DNA of 35,000 nucleotides, taken from Tubiluchus corallicola. Lineage: Eukaryota > Priapulida > Priapulimorpha > Priapulimorphida > Tubiluchidae. The notes under the pieces were generated by a model that searched no databases, was not told where the DNA came from, and worked only from the letters and a program-made list of their open reading frames with translations. The position numbers were made by a program, and so were the translations under genes. Each line of letters starts with the position of its first letter. The stretch's first letter is position 1. Of this stretch, positions 9,688-18,870 are shown in pieces. Location: NCBI GenBank assembly GCA_030141605.1, contig JAQGDQ010000032.1, positions 1-35,000 of the forward strand. The letters run 5' to 3'.

Positions 9688-10620
9688 CTATAAGTGGCAG
9701 TACAGTATGCGTTTACAAACTGATCTAAACTCTTTGTAGCGAACAGTGTAAATAAGAGGGTTAATTAGTGAGTTGGCTATCATTAAAGGTCCCACTCGAA
9801 ACATTGGCCATTTCTTAAATCCATTGTATGAATTGATTGGTAGCGCAAAACTCGTTGGTAGCCAGAATATAACTAATGATATAATTAACAGCAAAATTGT
9901 TGTTGCAACTTTCATTTCATTTTTGTAGGAAACGTTCGGAGTAATTCTTTCCTGATTTGCTTGAGCAGCAATTGACCGAATTTGACGGTGTGCCACAATA
10001 AATATCCTTAAGTACAGGCATATAATAATGCAGAGAGGCAAGAAAAATATAGTTGTTACCAGCATAACAATATAAGCAAACGTGTACACTTTGTAAGCCG
10101 CACATAAGGTAAATTCCTTATTTGCAGTTCCTACCCCTGTGAGTGGTATCAAGGTAATTACGGCAGCATACATGACAATTGATGCCATTGTAACTAAGGC
10201 CTTTCTTTTAGAAACATATTGATAGTGAAATGGGTGAACTATAGCTACATATTGATCAACTGCTACAACAAGCAAAGAAAATGCTGACACGATGGCAGAA
10301 AATGGCATAACTGATAATGACCACAGACAGAAGTTTTTGCTAGCGTTAACTCTCACGTTCGAGTACTTTATGAATGTGGCTATTATATACATCAGTGAAG
10401 TGAAGATGTCTGATGCTGCCAACAGCGACAAGAAGAAGTATTTGACATCCTTGAAACTGGTGTGTCTGCCACTGAAGAATACTGCAAGAACTAAACTGTT
10501 AAGGAGTACCACCATCCCGGAGAGAAGGCATCTTAGTGCAATGTTCCTCATATTCCAAGGATATGAAAAAGATGTATTTGTATCATTGCAATCTGCAATC
10601 TCAAGTTCAGAGCAGTTCAT
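9688..10620 (-). CDS. rhodopsin-like GPCR, array copy B, with shortened C-tail
   Basis: 310 residues, single exon, very close to copy C. The ATG at 10620 matches the MNC start of the other members. The frame runs 36 codons further up to a TTG, but that stretch crosses the conserved splice acceptor and is intronic. Sequons lie at N2, N12, N15 and N92. Landmarks: N41 (TM1), D71 (TM2), C98-C173 disulfide pair, DQY at 122-124 in place of DRY, P195 (TM5), FWLP W253 (TM6), NPLIY 287-291 (TM7). The protein ends YCHL directly after helix 8, where copies A and C continue for about 21-22 residues (YCHSW...). TAG and TGA follow at once, at the codons matching TGG and CGA in copy A. Class A receptors can work with short tails, so it may be functional with altered regulation. 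Confidence 0.94.
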   Translation of the reverse strand: MNCSELEIADCNDTNTSFSYPWNMRNIALRCLLSGMVVLLNSLVLAVFFSGRHTSFKDVKYFFLSLLAASDIFTSLMYIIATFIKYSNVRVNASKNFCLWSLSVMPFSAIVSAFSLLVVAVDQYVAIVHPFHYQYVSKRKALVTMASIVMYAAVITLIPLTGVGTANKEFTLCAAYKVYTFAYIVMLVTTIFFLPLCIIICLYLRIFIVAHRQIRSIAAQANQERITPNVSYKNEMKVATTILLLIISLVIFWLPTSFALPINSYNGFKKWPMFRVGPLMIANSLINPLIYTVRYKEFRSVCKRILYCHL

Positions 10621-10634
10621 CTTTCTAGAATATC

Positions 10635-10879
10635 CTGTAACATAATTATCATGAACATCATTACTCTTATGATAGATGGACTTCAAGTGGGTCATTTCTT
10701 TCATATCTATCATATCTATGGTAATCAAAACAAAATAAACACCAACAAATTTTCAGTGTTTCTATACGATCATATGTGTGTAAGCAAACTGTCAATGTCG
10801 CAATTAGCAAACTAAAGTTTTATAATTATTCAGTACAATAAACAAGAAGCGCTTGCAAATATACAGAAACTTGACTCAC
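10635..10879 (-). other. probable 5'-UTR intron of GPCR copy B
   Basis: On the minus strand the acceptor TTATGTTACAG ends at 10635, 14 bases before the ATG. The donor AAGG/GTGAGTC has exon end 10880. The intron is 245 bp, almost the same as in copy C (235 bp), and both ends are at homologous positions. Confidence 0.65.
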
Positions 10880-10985
10880 CCTTATAAGTAAAGAATTCAC
10901 TGCCTCATACATACAGCCAACTAAGGCTTCAGGTGCGTTATCTGTAATTTGTTTGCATGTTGTACATTGTCCCATGTTTTATTGC
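10880..10985 (-). promoter_or_regulatory. first exon and promoter region of GPCR copy B
   Basis: Upstream of the splice donor, the plus-strand string ACATTGTCCCATGTTTT (10964-10980) and GTTTGCAT (10951-10958) match copy C (GCATTGTCCCAAGTTTT and ATTTGCAT). CTTCAGGTGC matches the decayed copy. On the coding strand these read GGGACAATG and ATGCAAAC, which resemble Sox and POU/octamer sites. Conservation in otherwise drifting spacer suggests a promoter, but the transcription start is not determined. Confidence 0.45.
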
Positions 10986-12740
10986 AGTTTATCTTTCTAG
11001 TGTGATCAATTAACATAATTATGGTAAGCATCATATCTCAAATAATAGGACAGCTAAATTGTTTTAACAAGTTAAGTAAGAATGATAGTAACAAAAGTAG
11101 CTTTTGCTTTTACCTAACAAAGTAAATATCGCCTTATTTGATTTAGGCTATGGGAAAGTGGTACACACATTAACAACAAGGGCAACAATGATGGTGAGAG
11201 TGACACCTATGGATGGCAATGATGTGGCAATTAAAACATAGTATTTGCTAACGATGAAAGATATGATAGACAAAAGAGTAGTAAACAAAGATGAGAAGAA
11301 CGCAAATAATGGCACTGGCAAATAATAGTGAATATGTGCGTGCAGAAGACAGTGCAAAACAGATGTCCGTAATATGTCTAAGAACAACATGCAGAAGCAG
11401 CCAACCATTAGTCTATACTTTTCGTTATGTTAGCAACTTTGTGTCACGGCCTTGATCTAGAATTGATGACATGTAGCTGAAGGCAGAACTATGTTTGTTT
11501 TCACACTCTGTATTAAAGGGAATGTAAGCACTTCATAAAGTAAGGCTTAAATTAATGTCCTGATAGTGTAAGTAAAAGTGCATACCTTTTCATTGAATTT
11601 AAGGCATTATTAAGTTGGAAGCAGTGACTGAACTTCCAAATTTCTTGTAGAAGTCGTAGAACTAGATGCCTGTGGTAGGGTGCGTCTATTTGATGTTATT
11701 CTTGATAAGAACTCTCAGGTGAGGAAACATATTGGTCTATCGCTCCGCCCCCGCTGCAACGTAAGCACGCTAAGCAGCATTCGGGACAACAGCTCACGCA
11801 GGACAATAACTGTCTAAGCTAGACTAAACTAAACTAAACAACATGACAGTCACAACTAATGTTTAATCAGCAGACAAACTGATTGTTCTTTTTCATAAAC
11901 ACAAATTTGCAGAGCAGCAGCTATTTTAACATAAAATCAACACTTCAAGTAGCCAAAAAATGACTTTTCAATTTAAACAGAATGTAGAGACGAAGTTTCA
12001 AAGCACTACAAAATACAGAGACATAAATATAATAAAGAAACTAAGCCAGTTAGCCTTGCTTTACAATAAATGAGCAACAAAAATATTAAGTTTTTCTTGC
12101 CTTTAAGCATACGAACAGCAAGCCTGCGATGTAATTTTCAATATTAATGAATCATGTGCTCGTCTGCAGGATTTATTAAGTTTTTGTATTTTTCCGTTTG
12201 TCAAGCTGCAGAAATGTAATAAATTTGACTGTTACATTCCATAGACGACCCTTATATTGAATGCCCGAGTCACATAAATCCCAATGGTATCTTTTAACCT
12301 TGATTATAACCAGAAAAACAGCGTTAAATTAGCTAATATTATATTGATGTACAACATAAGTTTTGACCATATTTGAATTAATTTTGACTGTGAAGATCTC
12401 ATTAAGGTTTATAAAAACTGGCCAGAAAAGAAAACATTTTGTTTTGTCCTTATTTAAAGTTAATCAAATAGTTGTTTTTATCTAACTTTCAAAGCTATAA
12501 AGTAAACTAAACTGCGTATTTTTTTGATTACAAAATGGTTTAATCAGCAACTCATAGACATAAGCGTTGTGCATTTCTTCCTATAAACGAAACTAGACTA
12601 TATATTTCCACCAATGCACTTGCAATTTCAATTGACAATAATAAAATCTAGAACCAGGCTAATATTTCTTCTGCTAACTAATGAAAAGTTGAGCATTTTT
12701 CATAACAGTGTTAGACGGAGCTGTACCTAAATGTCCCGAA
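10986..12740. other. spacer between GPCR copies B and C, left part
   Basis: No coding region is recognised. A short CG-rich patch at about 11740-11765 (CTCCGCCCCCGCTGC) resembles a GC box and is followed by a small tandem of ACTAAACTAA. The stretch 11150-11410 shows faint similarity to 4830-5040 upstream of copy A (AAGAGTAG..., GATGAGAAGAA). Confidence 0.35.
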
Positions 12741-12745
12741 CTTAC

Positions 12746-12786
12746 CTGCTGCAGGGGTGTGTGAAATAACTTGCACGCTGATTAGG
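12746..12786 (-). other. possible 41-nt micro-exon
   Basis: On the minus strand a polypyrimidine-rich CATTTTCAG ends at 12787. It is followed by 41 bases and then CAGCAG/GTAAGT, a full match to the 5' splice-site consensus. Two of three frames are open (for example PNQRASYFTHPCS). It could be an exon of an unseen gene or a far-upstream non-coding exon of copy B. Confidence 0.22.
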
Positions 12787-12787
12787 C

Positions 12788-13525
12788 TGAAAATGATTGA
12801 CATTATGTTAGACGTCAATTTCATATGACTTAGGACAAATGTCCAAATAAAGCTACGCAAATAAACAGTGAAAGAAGGATTTCGAGGGAAGACAGTATTA
12901 TTAAGAGGGATCCTGGAAAACACCTACCATAAAAGTAACAGCGAAGACTGAACAGAAAGAGTTGAAACAGAGAAATGTATAATATGGAAATGGCAAGTAA
13001 AATCGATAAACGTCTTCTCTGCATTAAAATGCACATCAGTCGTGACCAGTGTCAGTGCCAATTCAATATCAATTTTAAACATTTTAGGCGTTTGTAGATG
13101 GTAATTATACAGTAGGGTGGCAAGCGGTATGCTTTATATTCTGTCTTTTTTAACAGAATATATGTTATAATACATAAATCTAGTTTCGTATGGTAGGCTA
13201 TAGTCTATATATTCAGTTGCTCAAATCACCAGAATGATTGCAGCTTTTCTGCTGCTTATTTCACAAAGTTTAAAAATCTCCATACCATCATACGCTGATA
13301 CTTTTTAAATCTAAACTTGTTGTTATGCTGTTTGTGGAATGTGCGTGTAACGAGCTACAAAGTAATTCGCCAAAAAATCCTATCCCTGGACGTCCTAATT
13401 GTTCCATTTGTTAGTTCTTTTGACTTTTATAGGCTTTGTGGGTTCCTCTTTGCTAATATTTTGCAAAAACTTCATCACTTCATCATTCATCATATCAACA
13501 CACAATCTTTTTTTCAATTTACGTA
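12788..13525. other. spacer, no gene seen
   Basis: AT-rich DNA. The short open frames here are unremarkable in composition and have no recognisable domain. Confidence 0.4.
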
Positions 13526-13529
13526 AAGT

Positions 13530-13745
13530 GGGAATACTGACTTTTTATGTGATGGTTTTACGAAGTTAATACAAGATGGTGACTTATGGTTCAGCAAAGG
13601 AATGGCAAACAACGGTTCTTCATTATGACAATGTGGACAATATCACCTGTGTGGCAGAAGGAAATCTTTCTTGTTAATAAGGTTAGTTTATGATTAAAGA
13701 AAAGTAAAATTCAAATATTTTAATTGATATATAGTTAACAGCATA
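13530..13745. repeat. spacer block D, copy 2
   Basis: Resembles 15290-15450 very closely (TTCTTCA(T/C)TATGACAATG, GGACAATATCACCTGTGTGG, GGAAATCTTTCTT, TTAATTTATGATTAAA-like) and 8870-9065 less so. It has no GPCR of its own directly to the right, which marks a rearranged or partial duplication unit. Confidence 0.7.
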
Positions 13746-13787
13746 GTTAATTATAATGAATAATACAATTATAATAATTGTACTCAG

Positions 13788-14645
13788 TTATTTCGGTATG
13801 AATGTGATTCCTTTAAATGCTTCACCAGGAACAGTTTTTAAAGCTTTATATTAACAGTGCAGATCATACTAAAAGTTTGGTTTTTGCTTTATTGGCCATT
13901 CTTTGCCATTCATATAAATTAAATTTGAGTAAATATTTGTGTCCTAAATGGGGATTTGTCAGCTTTCTGAGATTTGTCAGTAGCACTGCATCAGAGTAAA
14001 AACAAGTCTGCTAAATTCTGTGCTGCTGGTTAGTGTTTGCCTTCAGATTTTCCCTAAATAACCATAGTGTTGGGGTTTACATTTACATTAGATGCTTTTT
14101 CATTTCAGGTTTTTAGCTTCCTGTATTTGAATGAAGATGGCAGCATCTGTTGGCGAGAGTTGTACGATGTGAGCGCAGGCAGCTTCATCATGTTGTTTTC
14201 AATGAATTTATAACTCATCTCGCACAGAGAGCATTTTATTTTTATTAATTTCATATGTTATCATGTTTCAGTCTGCATTCAGTGACGCTCAAAATGTCTA
14301 AGGAAGTACTACATTTCAGAAATTAATTTTCCTTAATTTAAAATGTTTATTATTAAATGTTAACAGTACTAGTTAATATTTGCTCAACAAACAAAAGTTA
14401 ACAATAACAATGAAAGCGTTAGAGGTACGGAAGCAGTTCTTTTCTTCAGGTTTTAACACACAAAAACGTTTTTAAGTTCTATGAATTATTTACTAGTGTT
14501 TACTATAGTTTTTACCAGTTTTCATAAAAGAATCTGAGTTCTTGTTATTTTTAAAGTGAATCTTTTTATACCTATCATTGTTGTTAGTAATACCAGTCTT
14601 TCAAAGTGAATTTCTAGCACACTGGGACGTGTTTGAATTCTCTCA
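13788..14645. repeat. ~850-bp dispersed direct repeat R, copy 1
   Basis: Aligns almost throughout with 20208-21070 in the same orientation: GAATGTGATTCCTTTAAAT, CTTTATATTAACAGTG, AAATTAAATTTGAGTAA, CCATAGTGTTGGGGTTTA, GATGCTTTTTCATTTCAGG, TGTACGATGTGAGCGCAGGC and AATACCAGTCTTTCA. The best-kept part is a GC-richer core at about 14130-14210 containing GAAGATGGCAGC. No long open frame exists in either copy. It may be an old mobile element or spacer copied with the array unit. Confidence 0.8.
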
Positions 14646-15035
14646 ATTAAATTGTCATGTCTTGATCATATAATATATTAATAATAAGAGCTTATTCAGG
14701 ACTTAGTCTGGAATAAGACCTAGGGCAACGTACTTTCAAGGTCCCATTTATATATTACGAGCAAGCCTATTCGATAGATCCGCGTGCTGTTTAGAATGTA
14801 ATCCATGGATAAGTTACCACATAACACTTACAGTAACTTGACACTAGTTTCCAAGGTATTATTGGAAACATTTAATATAGTCCCATTTATTATTATCCAC
14901 GGGTGCCTTCATGATAAATCCTCGTGCATGGTCGAAAAATCAGCGGTAGGTTTTTTAAGTCTTTGATTTGACTTGGTCTGGAATTAGCTCCACGACCACC
15001 TGCCAATTGGTATCATTGAGCTATACCTCTCCCAG
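14646..15035. other. spacer with imperfect internal duplications
   Basis: GTCCCATTTAT occurs near 14742 and again near 14881, and GACTT(A/G)GTCTGGAAT(A/T)A occurs near 14700 and 14972. These hint at a rearranged local duplication. No coding region is seen. Confidence 0.4.
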
Positions 15036-15039
15036 TCGG

Positions 15040-15262
15040 GAACCATTAGTCTCCATAACAGGAAGATCGGCCCGAAGTTTATCCAAGTTTGTGAGTGCCT
15101 TTCTTGTGTCATTTTTGCAGGTTTGGATAATTAAATAGTGTTTGTTGAGAACTGAATCTTATGTAGCATAAAAAGAATTGTATTAGGGTTAAAAGAAAAT
15201 GTGCAAGAAAGTTCGATCAGGACACTCATTGTTATAAGTTTCACATCTCATGCAAATGTATT
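15040..15262. repeat. spacer block U, copy 2
   Basis: Counterpart of 7665-7955 with the same ordered landmarks. It is followed at once by block D copy 3 and then by GPCR copy C, as block U copy 1 is followed by D copy 1 and GPCR copy B. Confidence 0.6.
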
Positions 15263-15289
15263 ATGGCCAACCTGAAACATTATAAGAAA

Positions 15290-15450
15290 CAGCAAAGGAA
15301 AGGCAACATCGATTCTTCACTATGACAATGTGGACAATATCACCTGTGTGGCAGATGGGCAGAAGGAAATCTTTCTTTTTGATAAGGTTAATTTATGATT
15401 AAAAAAACTAAAATTCAAATACTTTAATAGATGTATAATTTAAAGCATAG
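15290..15450. repeat. spacer block D, copy 3
   Basis: Matches 13530-13745 closely in its central part (GGACAATATCACCTGTGTGG) and 8870-9065 more loosely. It holds a small insertion (GATGGGCAGA) next to the shared GGCAGA. Confidence 0.7.
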
Positions 15451-15529
15451 CTGCCTACATATATACTTTGAAGAATCTAATTATAGGCGTATATATTTCT
15501 TGTACAGTATTGTACACTTCCCACCCACA

Positions 15530-15760
15530 TACAAAAAATTATGGACCTAGCCCAAAAACTGTAGGAGATCCAGCCTAACGAGAAAAGAAGAACTTCCGCT
15601 CCATGACCTTTGACCCTGGGGAAGCGGGAAATACAGAAATCCCACTACCTGGGAAACGTACTCTGTGTTTTGTGACCCTAATCTCGTGCTTGCGTTAATA
15701 ATTAAAGAAACAAAAAGGTACAAATAAATAAATAATAATAATAGTAGTAAATAAAAGTTA
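15530..15760 (+). mobile_element. possible short retroelement insertion
   Basis: A GC-richer body (about 15530-15690) is followed by an A/T-rich simple tail (AAATAAATAAATAATAATAA type, about 15720-15760) in AT-rich surroundings. It has no counterpart in the equivalent spacer of GPCR copy B, where block D is only about 620 bp from the gene. A body plus simple-repeat tail suggests a SINE or truncated LINE. No Pol III boxes or reverse-transcriptase frame were seen. Confidence 0.25.
15604..15616 (-). promoter_or_regulatory. DR1-type nuclear-receptor half-site pair
   Basis: The minus strand reads GGGTCA-A-AGGTCA, two half-sites in direct repeat with one-base spacing, the arrangement bound by HNF4/RXR-type receptors. 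Whether it is used is unknown. Confidence 0.3.
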
Positions 15761-16739
15761 AAAGTGTGAGTAAGTCAAGAAGAAAACATTTCCTATTAAA
15801 ATGCATTATAGCAATGGTCACAGTACTATACACCAACAAATCTAAACAAAATACAAGAAGCATATCTTACATAATAGCCCAGCAATAGTATGAGGATTCT
15901 TCACTTAAAAGAAAGCAGGATGATTTTATACGTAAAAGAATACATTTTTAACGCCATAATAATGCTAAAGTCTTTCTCGTAACTAAATAATAGCTCGAAA
16001 CTTAATTAATGGCCAGAGAGCGCAGCCAGCATTGGCATCACAACTGAACATAATTATTGTCAACAGCACAAACATTTCACGAACGAGATGTGTTGTACGC
16101 GTTTACGAAACTGAAGTAAAGTGCTGCTGTACAGCAATGGTACACAAATCTTTGACTATGGCAAAATTTTAAGTTTTAAAATTTAAATTTGAAGTTTACC
16201 AATGTGCTTACGCATGAGCTCTCAAATGTGCGTGCTACATCACGGCTGAACCACATCTGAACTGGAACGCACAGCGCCCTTTAAATGTGCAACACGTTTC
16301 CAAGATGCAGATGCTAGTGCCCATCTGACTAACGAATGGCAAAATGCATGTAACAGCGAAGAACTAGCCCTGCAAATGCAAAATTTGAGTTCTGCAGTAA
16401 TAATACTTTCATTTGAGTCATTATTAAAAAACGATATGTTTCTTTTCAATATTTTATAGATTAGATTGTTTTGAGCTATAGTTTAAGATTCGGTCCTGTT
16501 TTTCTTTAACATTGCCGGCTAAGAATAGATGTAAGGCCCGAGAGATCAATAGACACCTGTTAATTGAAAACACATTTCACACAAATGCAACAAAAAAGCA
16601 CAACACAAGTTAACTTCATCAGTGGTATAACTAAAAATCCAATGTTTGAAATTTGAATTTTGACAACTGGATATATAAAGTCACAGTGTTATTTTTTGCA
16701 AATTGTGTTACTACAGTAATAACATTTCAATAAATAGTA
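15761..16739. other. spacer, no gene seen
   Basis: AT-rich with a somewhat GC-richer patch at 16200-16380. No domain-bearing frame and no repeat shared with the rest of the window was recognised. Confidence 0.4.
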
Positions 16740-16958
16740 ACTTTCTACTTTTTAGTAAAGAAAATACCTAAGAAAATGTAACATAAATGTAAACAGTAAA
16801 ACATGTAAAATTTTTAACTGATGTGACACAAACATTGCAGATTTTTATGCTTTTAGTTAATGTTGTTTCATTTTATGCAGCGTTCTACTGGAACGCATTA
16901 CCATTGTTAAGCGAGATCTCACTATTGCTATTGTATAATAGCTGGTCAATAAGAATTT

Positions 16959-17951
16959 TCAATTGGTGATTACTTCAAACCTATTTATAGCATTTGCACT
17001 TGGCTCACATTCGTTTTGCCAAGAGTGGCAGTACAGTAAGCGTTTACAACCTGATCTAAACTCTTTGTATCGCATAGTGTAAATGAGAGGGTTGGTGAGT
17101 GAGTTGCTTATCATTAAAGGTCCCGCACGAGATATTGGCCATTTCTCAAATCCATGATATGCATTGATTGGTAGTGTAAGACTAACTGGTAGCCAGAATA
17201 TAATTAATGATATAACCAGCAGTAAAATTGTTGTTGCAACTTTCATTTCATTTTTGAAAGAAACATATGAAGTGCTTGGTTCCTGGTTTGCTTGAGCAGC
17301 AATTGCTCGAATTTGATGGCGTGCTACAATAAATATCCTTAAGTACAGGCATATAATAATGCAGAGAGGCAAGAAAAATATTGTTGTTACCAGCATAACA
17401 GTATAAGCAAACGTGTACACTTTGTAAATCGCACATAAGGTAAATTCCTTATTTGCAGTTCCTACCCCTGTGAGTGGCATCAAGGTAATTACAGCAGCAT
17501 ACATGACAATTGATACCATTGTAACTAAGGCCTTTCTTTTAGAAACATATTGATAGTGAAATGGATGAACTATAGCTACATATTGATCAACTGCTACAGC
17601 AAGCAAAGAAAATGCTGACACGATGGCAGAAAATGGCATAACTGATATTGACCACAGACAGAAGTTTTTGCTGGTATCAACTCTCAGGCCCAAGTAGTGA
17701 ATGAATGTGAACATTATATACAATAGTGAAATGATGACATCTGATGCCGCCAGTAGTGACAAGAAGAAGTATTTGATGTCTTTGAAACTGGCGTGTCTGC
17801 CATTGAAGAATACTGCAAGAACTAAGCTGTTGAGGACTACCACCATTCCTGAGAGAAGGCATCTTAGCACAACACCTTTCATATCCCAGACTTGCAAATC
17901 AGATGTGTTTGTCTCATTACATTCTGCTACCTCAGGTTTAGTGCAATTCAT
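16959..17951 (-). CDS. rhodopsin-like GPCR, array copy C
   Basis: 330 residues, single exon, with ATG at 17951. Domain order: extracellular N-terminus with sequons N2, N12 and N15; TM1 about 27-49 (N41); TM2 60-82 (LAASD, D71); C98; TM3 96-122; DQY 122-124; TM4 142-163 without tryptophan; C173 in loop 2; TM5 180-207 (P195); loop 3; TM6 236-258 (FWLP, W253); TM7 274-292 (NPLIY 287-291); helix 8 EFRSGCKRLL; tail ending VITN. It is closest to copy B, being nearly identical from TM3 through TM5, so the B/C duplication is younger than the split from A. The full-length tail shows what copy B has lost. The ligand is unknown. Intronless tandem class A arrays in protostomes often belong to chemosensory or peptide/amine-sensing sets, which is inference here. 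Confidence 0.95.
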   Translation of the reverse strand: MNCTKPEVAECNETNTSDLQVWDMKGVVLRCLLSGMVVVLNSLVLAVFFNGRHASFKDIKYFFLSLLAASDVIISLLYIMFTFIHYLGLRVDTSKNFCLWSISVMPFSAIVSAFSLLAVAVDQYVAIVHPFHYQYVSKRKALVTMVSIVMYAAVITLMPLTGVGTANKEFTLCAIYKVYTFAYTVMLVTTIFFLPLCIIICLYLRIFIVARHQIRAIAAQANQEPSTSYVSFKNEMKVATTILLLVISLIIFWLPVSLTLPINAYHGFEKWPISRAGPLMISNSLTNPLIYTMRYKEFRSGCKRLLYCHSWQNECEPSANAINRFEVITN

Positions 17952-17965
17952 CTTTCTAGTATGTT

Positions 17966-18200
17966 CTGTAACATAATTACAAATATCATCAGTAATTAAA
18001 TCTTAAGCCATAGCCAACAAGTTTTCAATGTACGTGTTTGAAATTGTTAGTCTTGGCATTTAACATCGTTTACTTTCTTTTATCAAAATTTGGTAGTAGC
18101 GTAATGGACATAGAAAATTGTAAAAGCTATTTACAAGCGAAAAGTGAAAAGAGTTTGCCTTTTAAGTATATTAAACGAAAAAAATACTTGTTATACTCAC
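17966..18200 (-). other. probable 5'-UTR intron of GPCR copy C
   Basis: The minus-strand donor ACACAGAG/GTGAGTATAA has exon end 18201. The acceptor TTATGTTACAG ends at 17966, 14 bases before the ATG. The intron is 235 bp. Both sites are at positions homologous to copy B, and the donor also matches copy A and the decayed copy. Confidence 0.7.
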
Positions 18201-18380
18201 CTCTGTGTATCATGTGAGAATCTGTTTTTGAGTGACTAAAATGCAAACGTACTGTCTCTGTATACAACCTGTCAAAGCTACTGATGGATTATGTGTCATT
18301 TATTTGCATGCCTTGCATTGTCCCAAGTTTTAATACCTGCCGTTCAGTTGCATGCCTTACATTGTAATGCACCTTTAATG
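18201..18380 (-). promoter_or_regulatory. first exon and promoter region of GPCR copy C
   Basis: Conserved with copy B and the decayed copy. On the plus strand ATTTGCAT (18302-18309; octamer ATGCAAAT on the coding strand) and GCATTGTCCCAA (18315-18326; GGGACAATG on the coding strand) sit 100-125 bases above the splice donor. A second TTGCATGCCTTACATTGT follows at about 18348-18365, like a tandem repeat of the same module. Confidence 0.45.
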
Positions 18381-18429
18381 TCTGCCTTTCAGTAGTCAGG
18401 AGCACATTATCCCGTGCTTACTTGTAATC

Positions 18430-18485
18430 TTCTTAATTGAGTTGTCATGTCTTAATCTTGGAACCATTAGTTTCCATAGAAAATA
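18430..18485. repeat. spacer block U, partial copy 3
   Basis: Carries TTAAT.GAGTTGTCATGTCTTAATCTTGGAACCATTAGTTTCC-type sequence in common with 7665-7710 and 15040-15070, then diverges. It marks the start of what may have been a further unit to the right of copy C. Confidence 0.5.
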
Positions 18486-18732
18486 AACTTGTATAAATAA
18501 GTTTGCCTCGTTTTAAGCAGCTGTGTTGGACAAGCTGAAATATTATAAATCCATGACAGTTGGGATGCAAGTTATGGCATCGTAGCTTTGACACACAAGG
18601 TGGGCACGTGGCTAGCCCATTGCTCATTTTAGGCTGAGTAGACCTAGGAAGGCAGTCAGAAAAAGGGACAGGAAAATTTGAGTGCAGAAAAATTGTTCAT
18701 GGCCATTTAGGAACCAGACACGAATTCAGGTA

Positions 18733-18870
18733 AAAGAGTCACAGAAAAAAGGCACAGGAAAAAAGAAATAACCTTAATCCAACAAAAATTAATTGTGACT
18801 TTTTTCCTGTAAATTTTTTCCCAGTCAAAATTGTAACTTTTTCCCGTGGCTTTTTCCTGTGACTTTATTA
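18733..18870. repeat. GTCACAGGAAAAA inverted repeat cluster
   Basis: The left side has GTCACAGAAAAAAGGCACAG (18738 onwards). The right side has the inverse, TTTTTCCTGTGAC, at about 18851-18863, plus TTGTGACTTTTTTCC and TTTTTCCCGTGGC between. A unit of about 18-20 bases with a GTGAC core and a T5-6CC tract is repeated in both orientations. This looks like the terminus or internal satellite of a non-autonomous element. Confidence 0.5.

Noticed and set aside
10621-10728. N-terminal extension of GPCR copy B by 36 codons
   Set aside because: It starts at TTG and crosses the conserved splice acceptor; paralogues start at MNC, and the extension is intronic.
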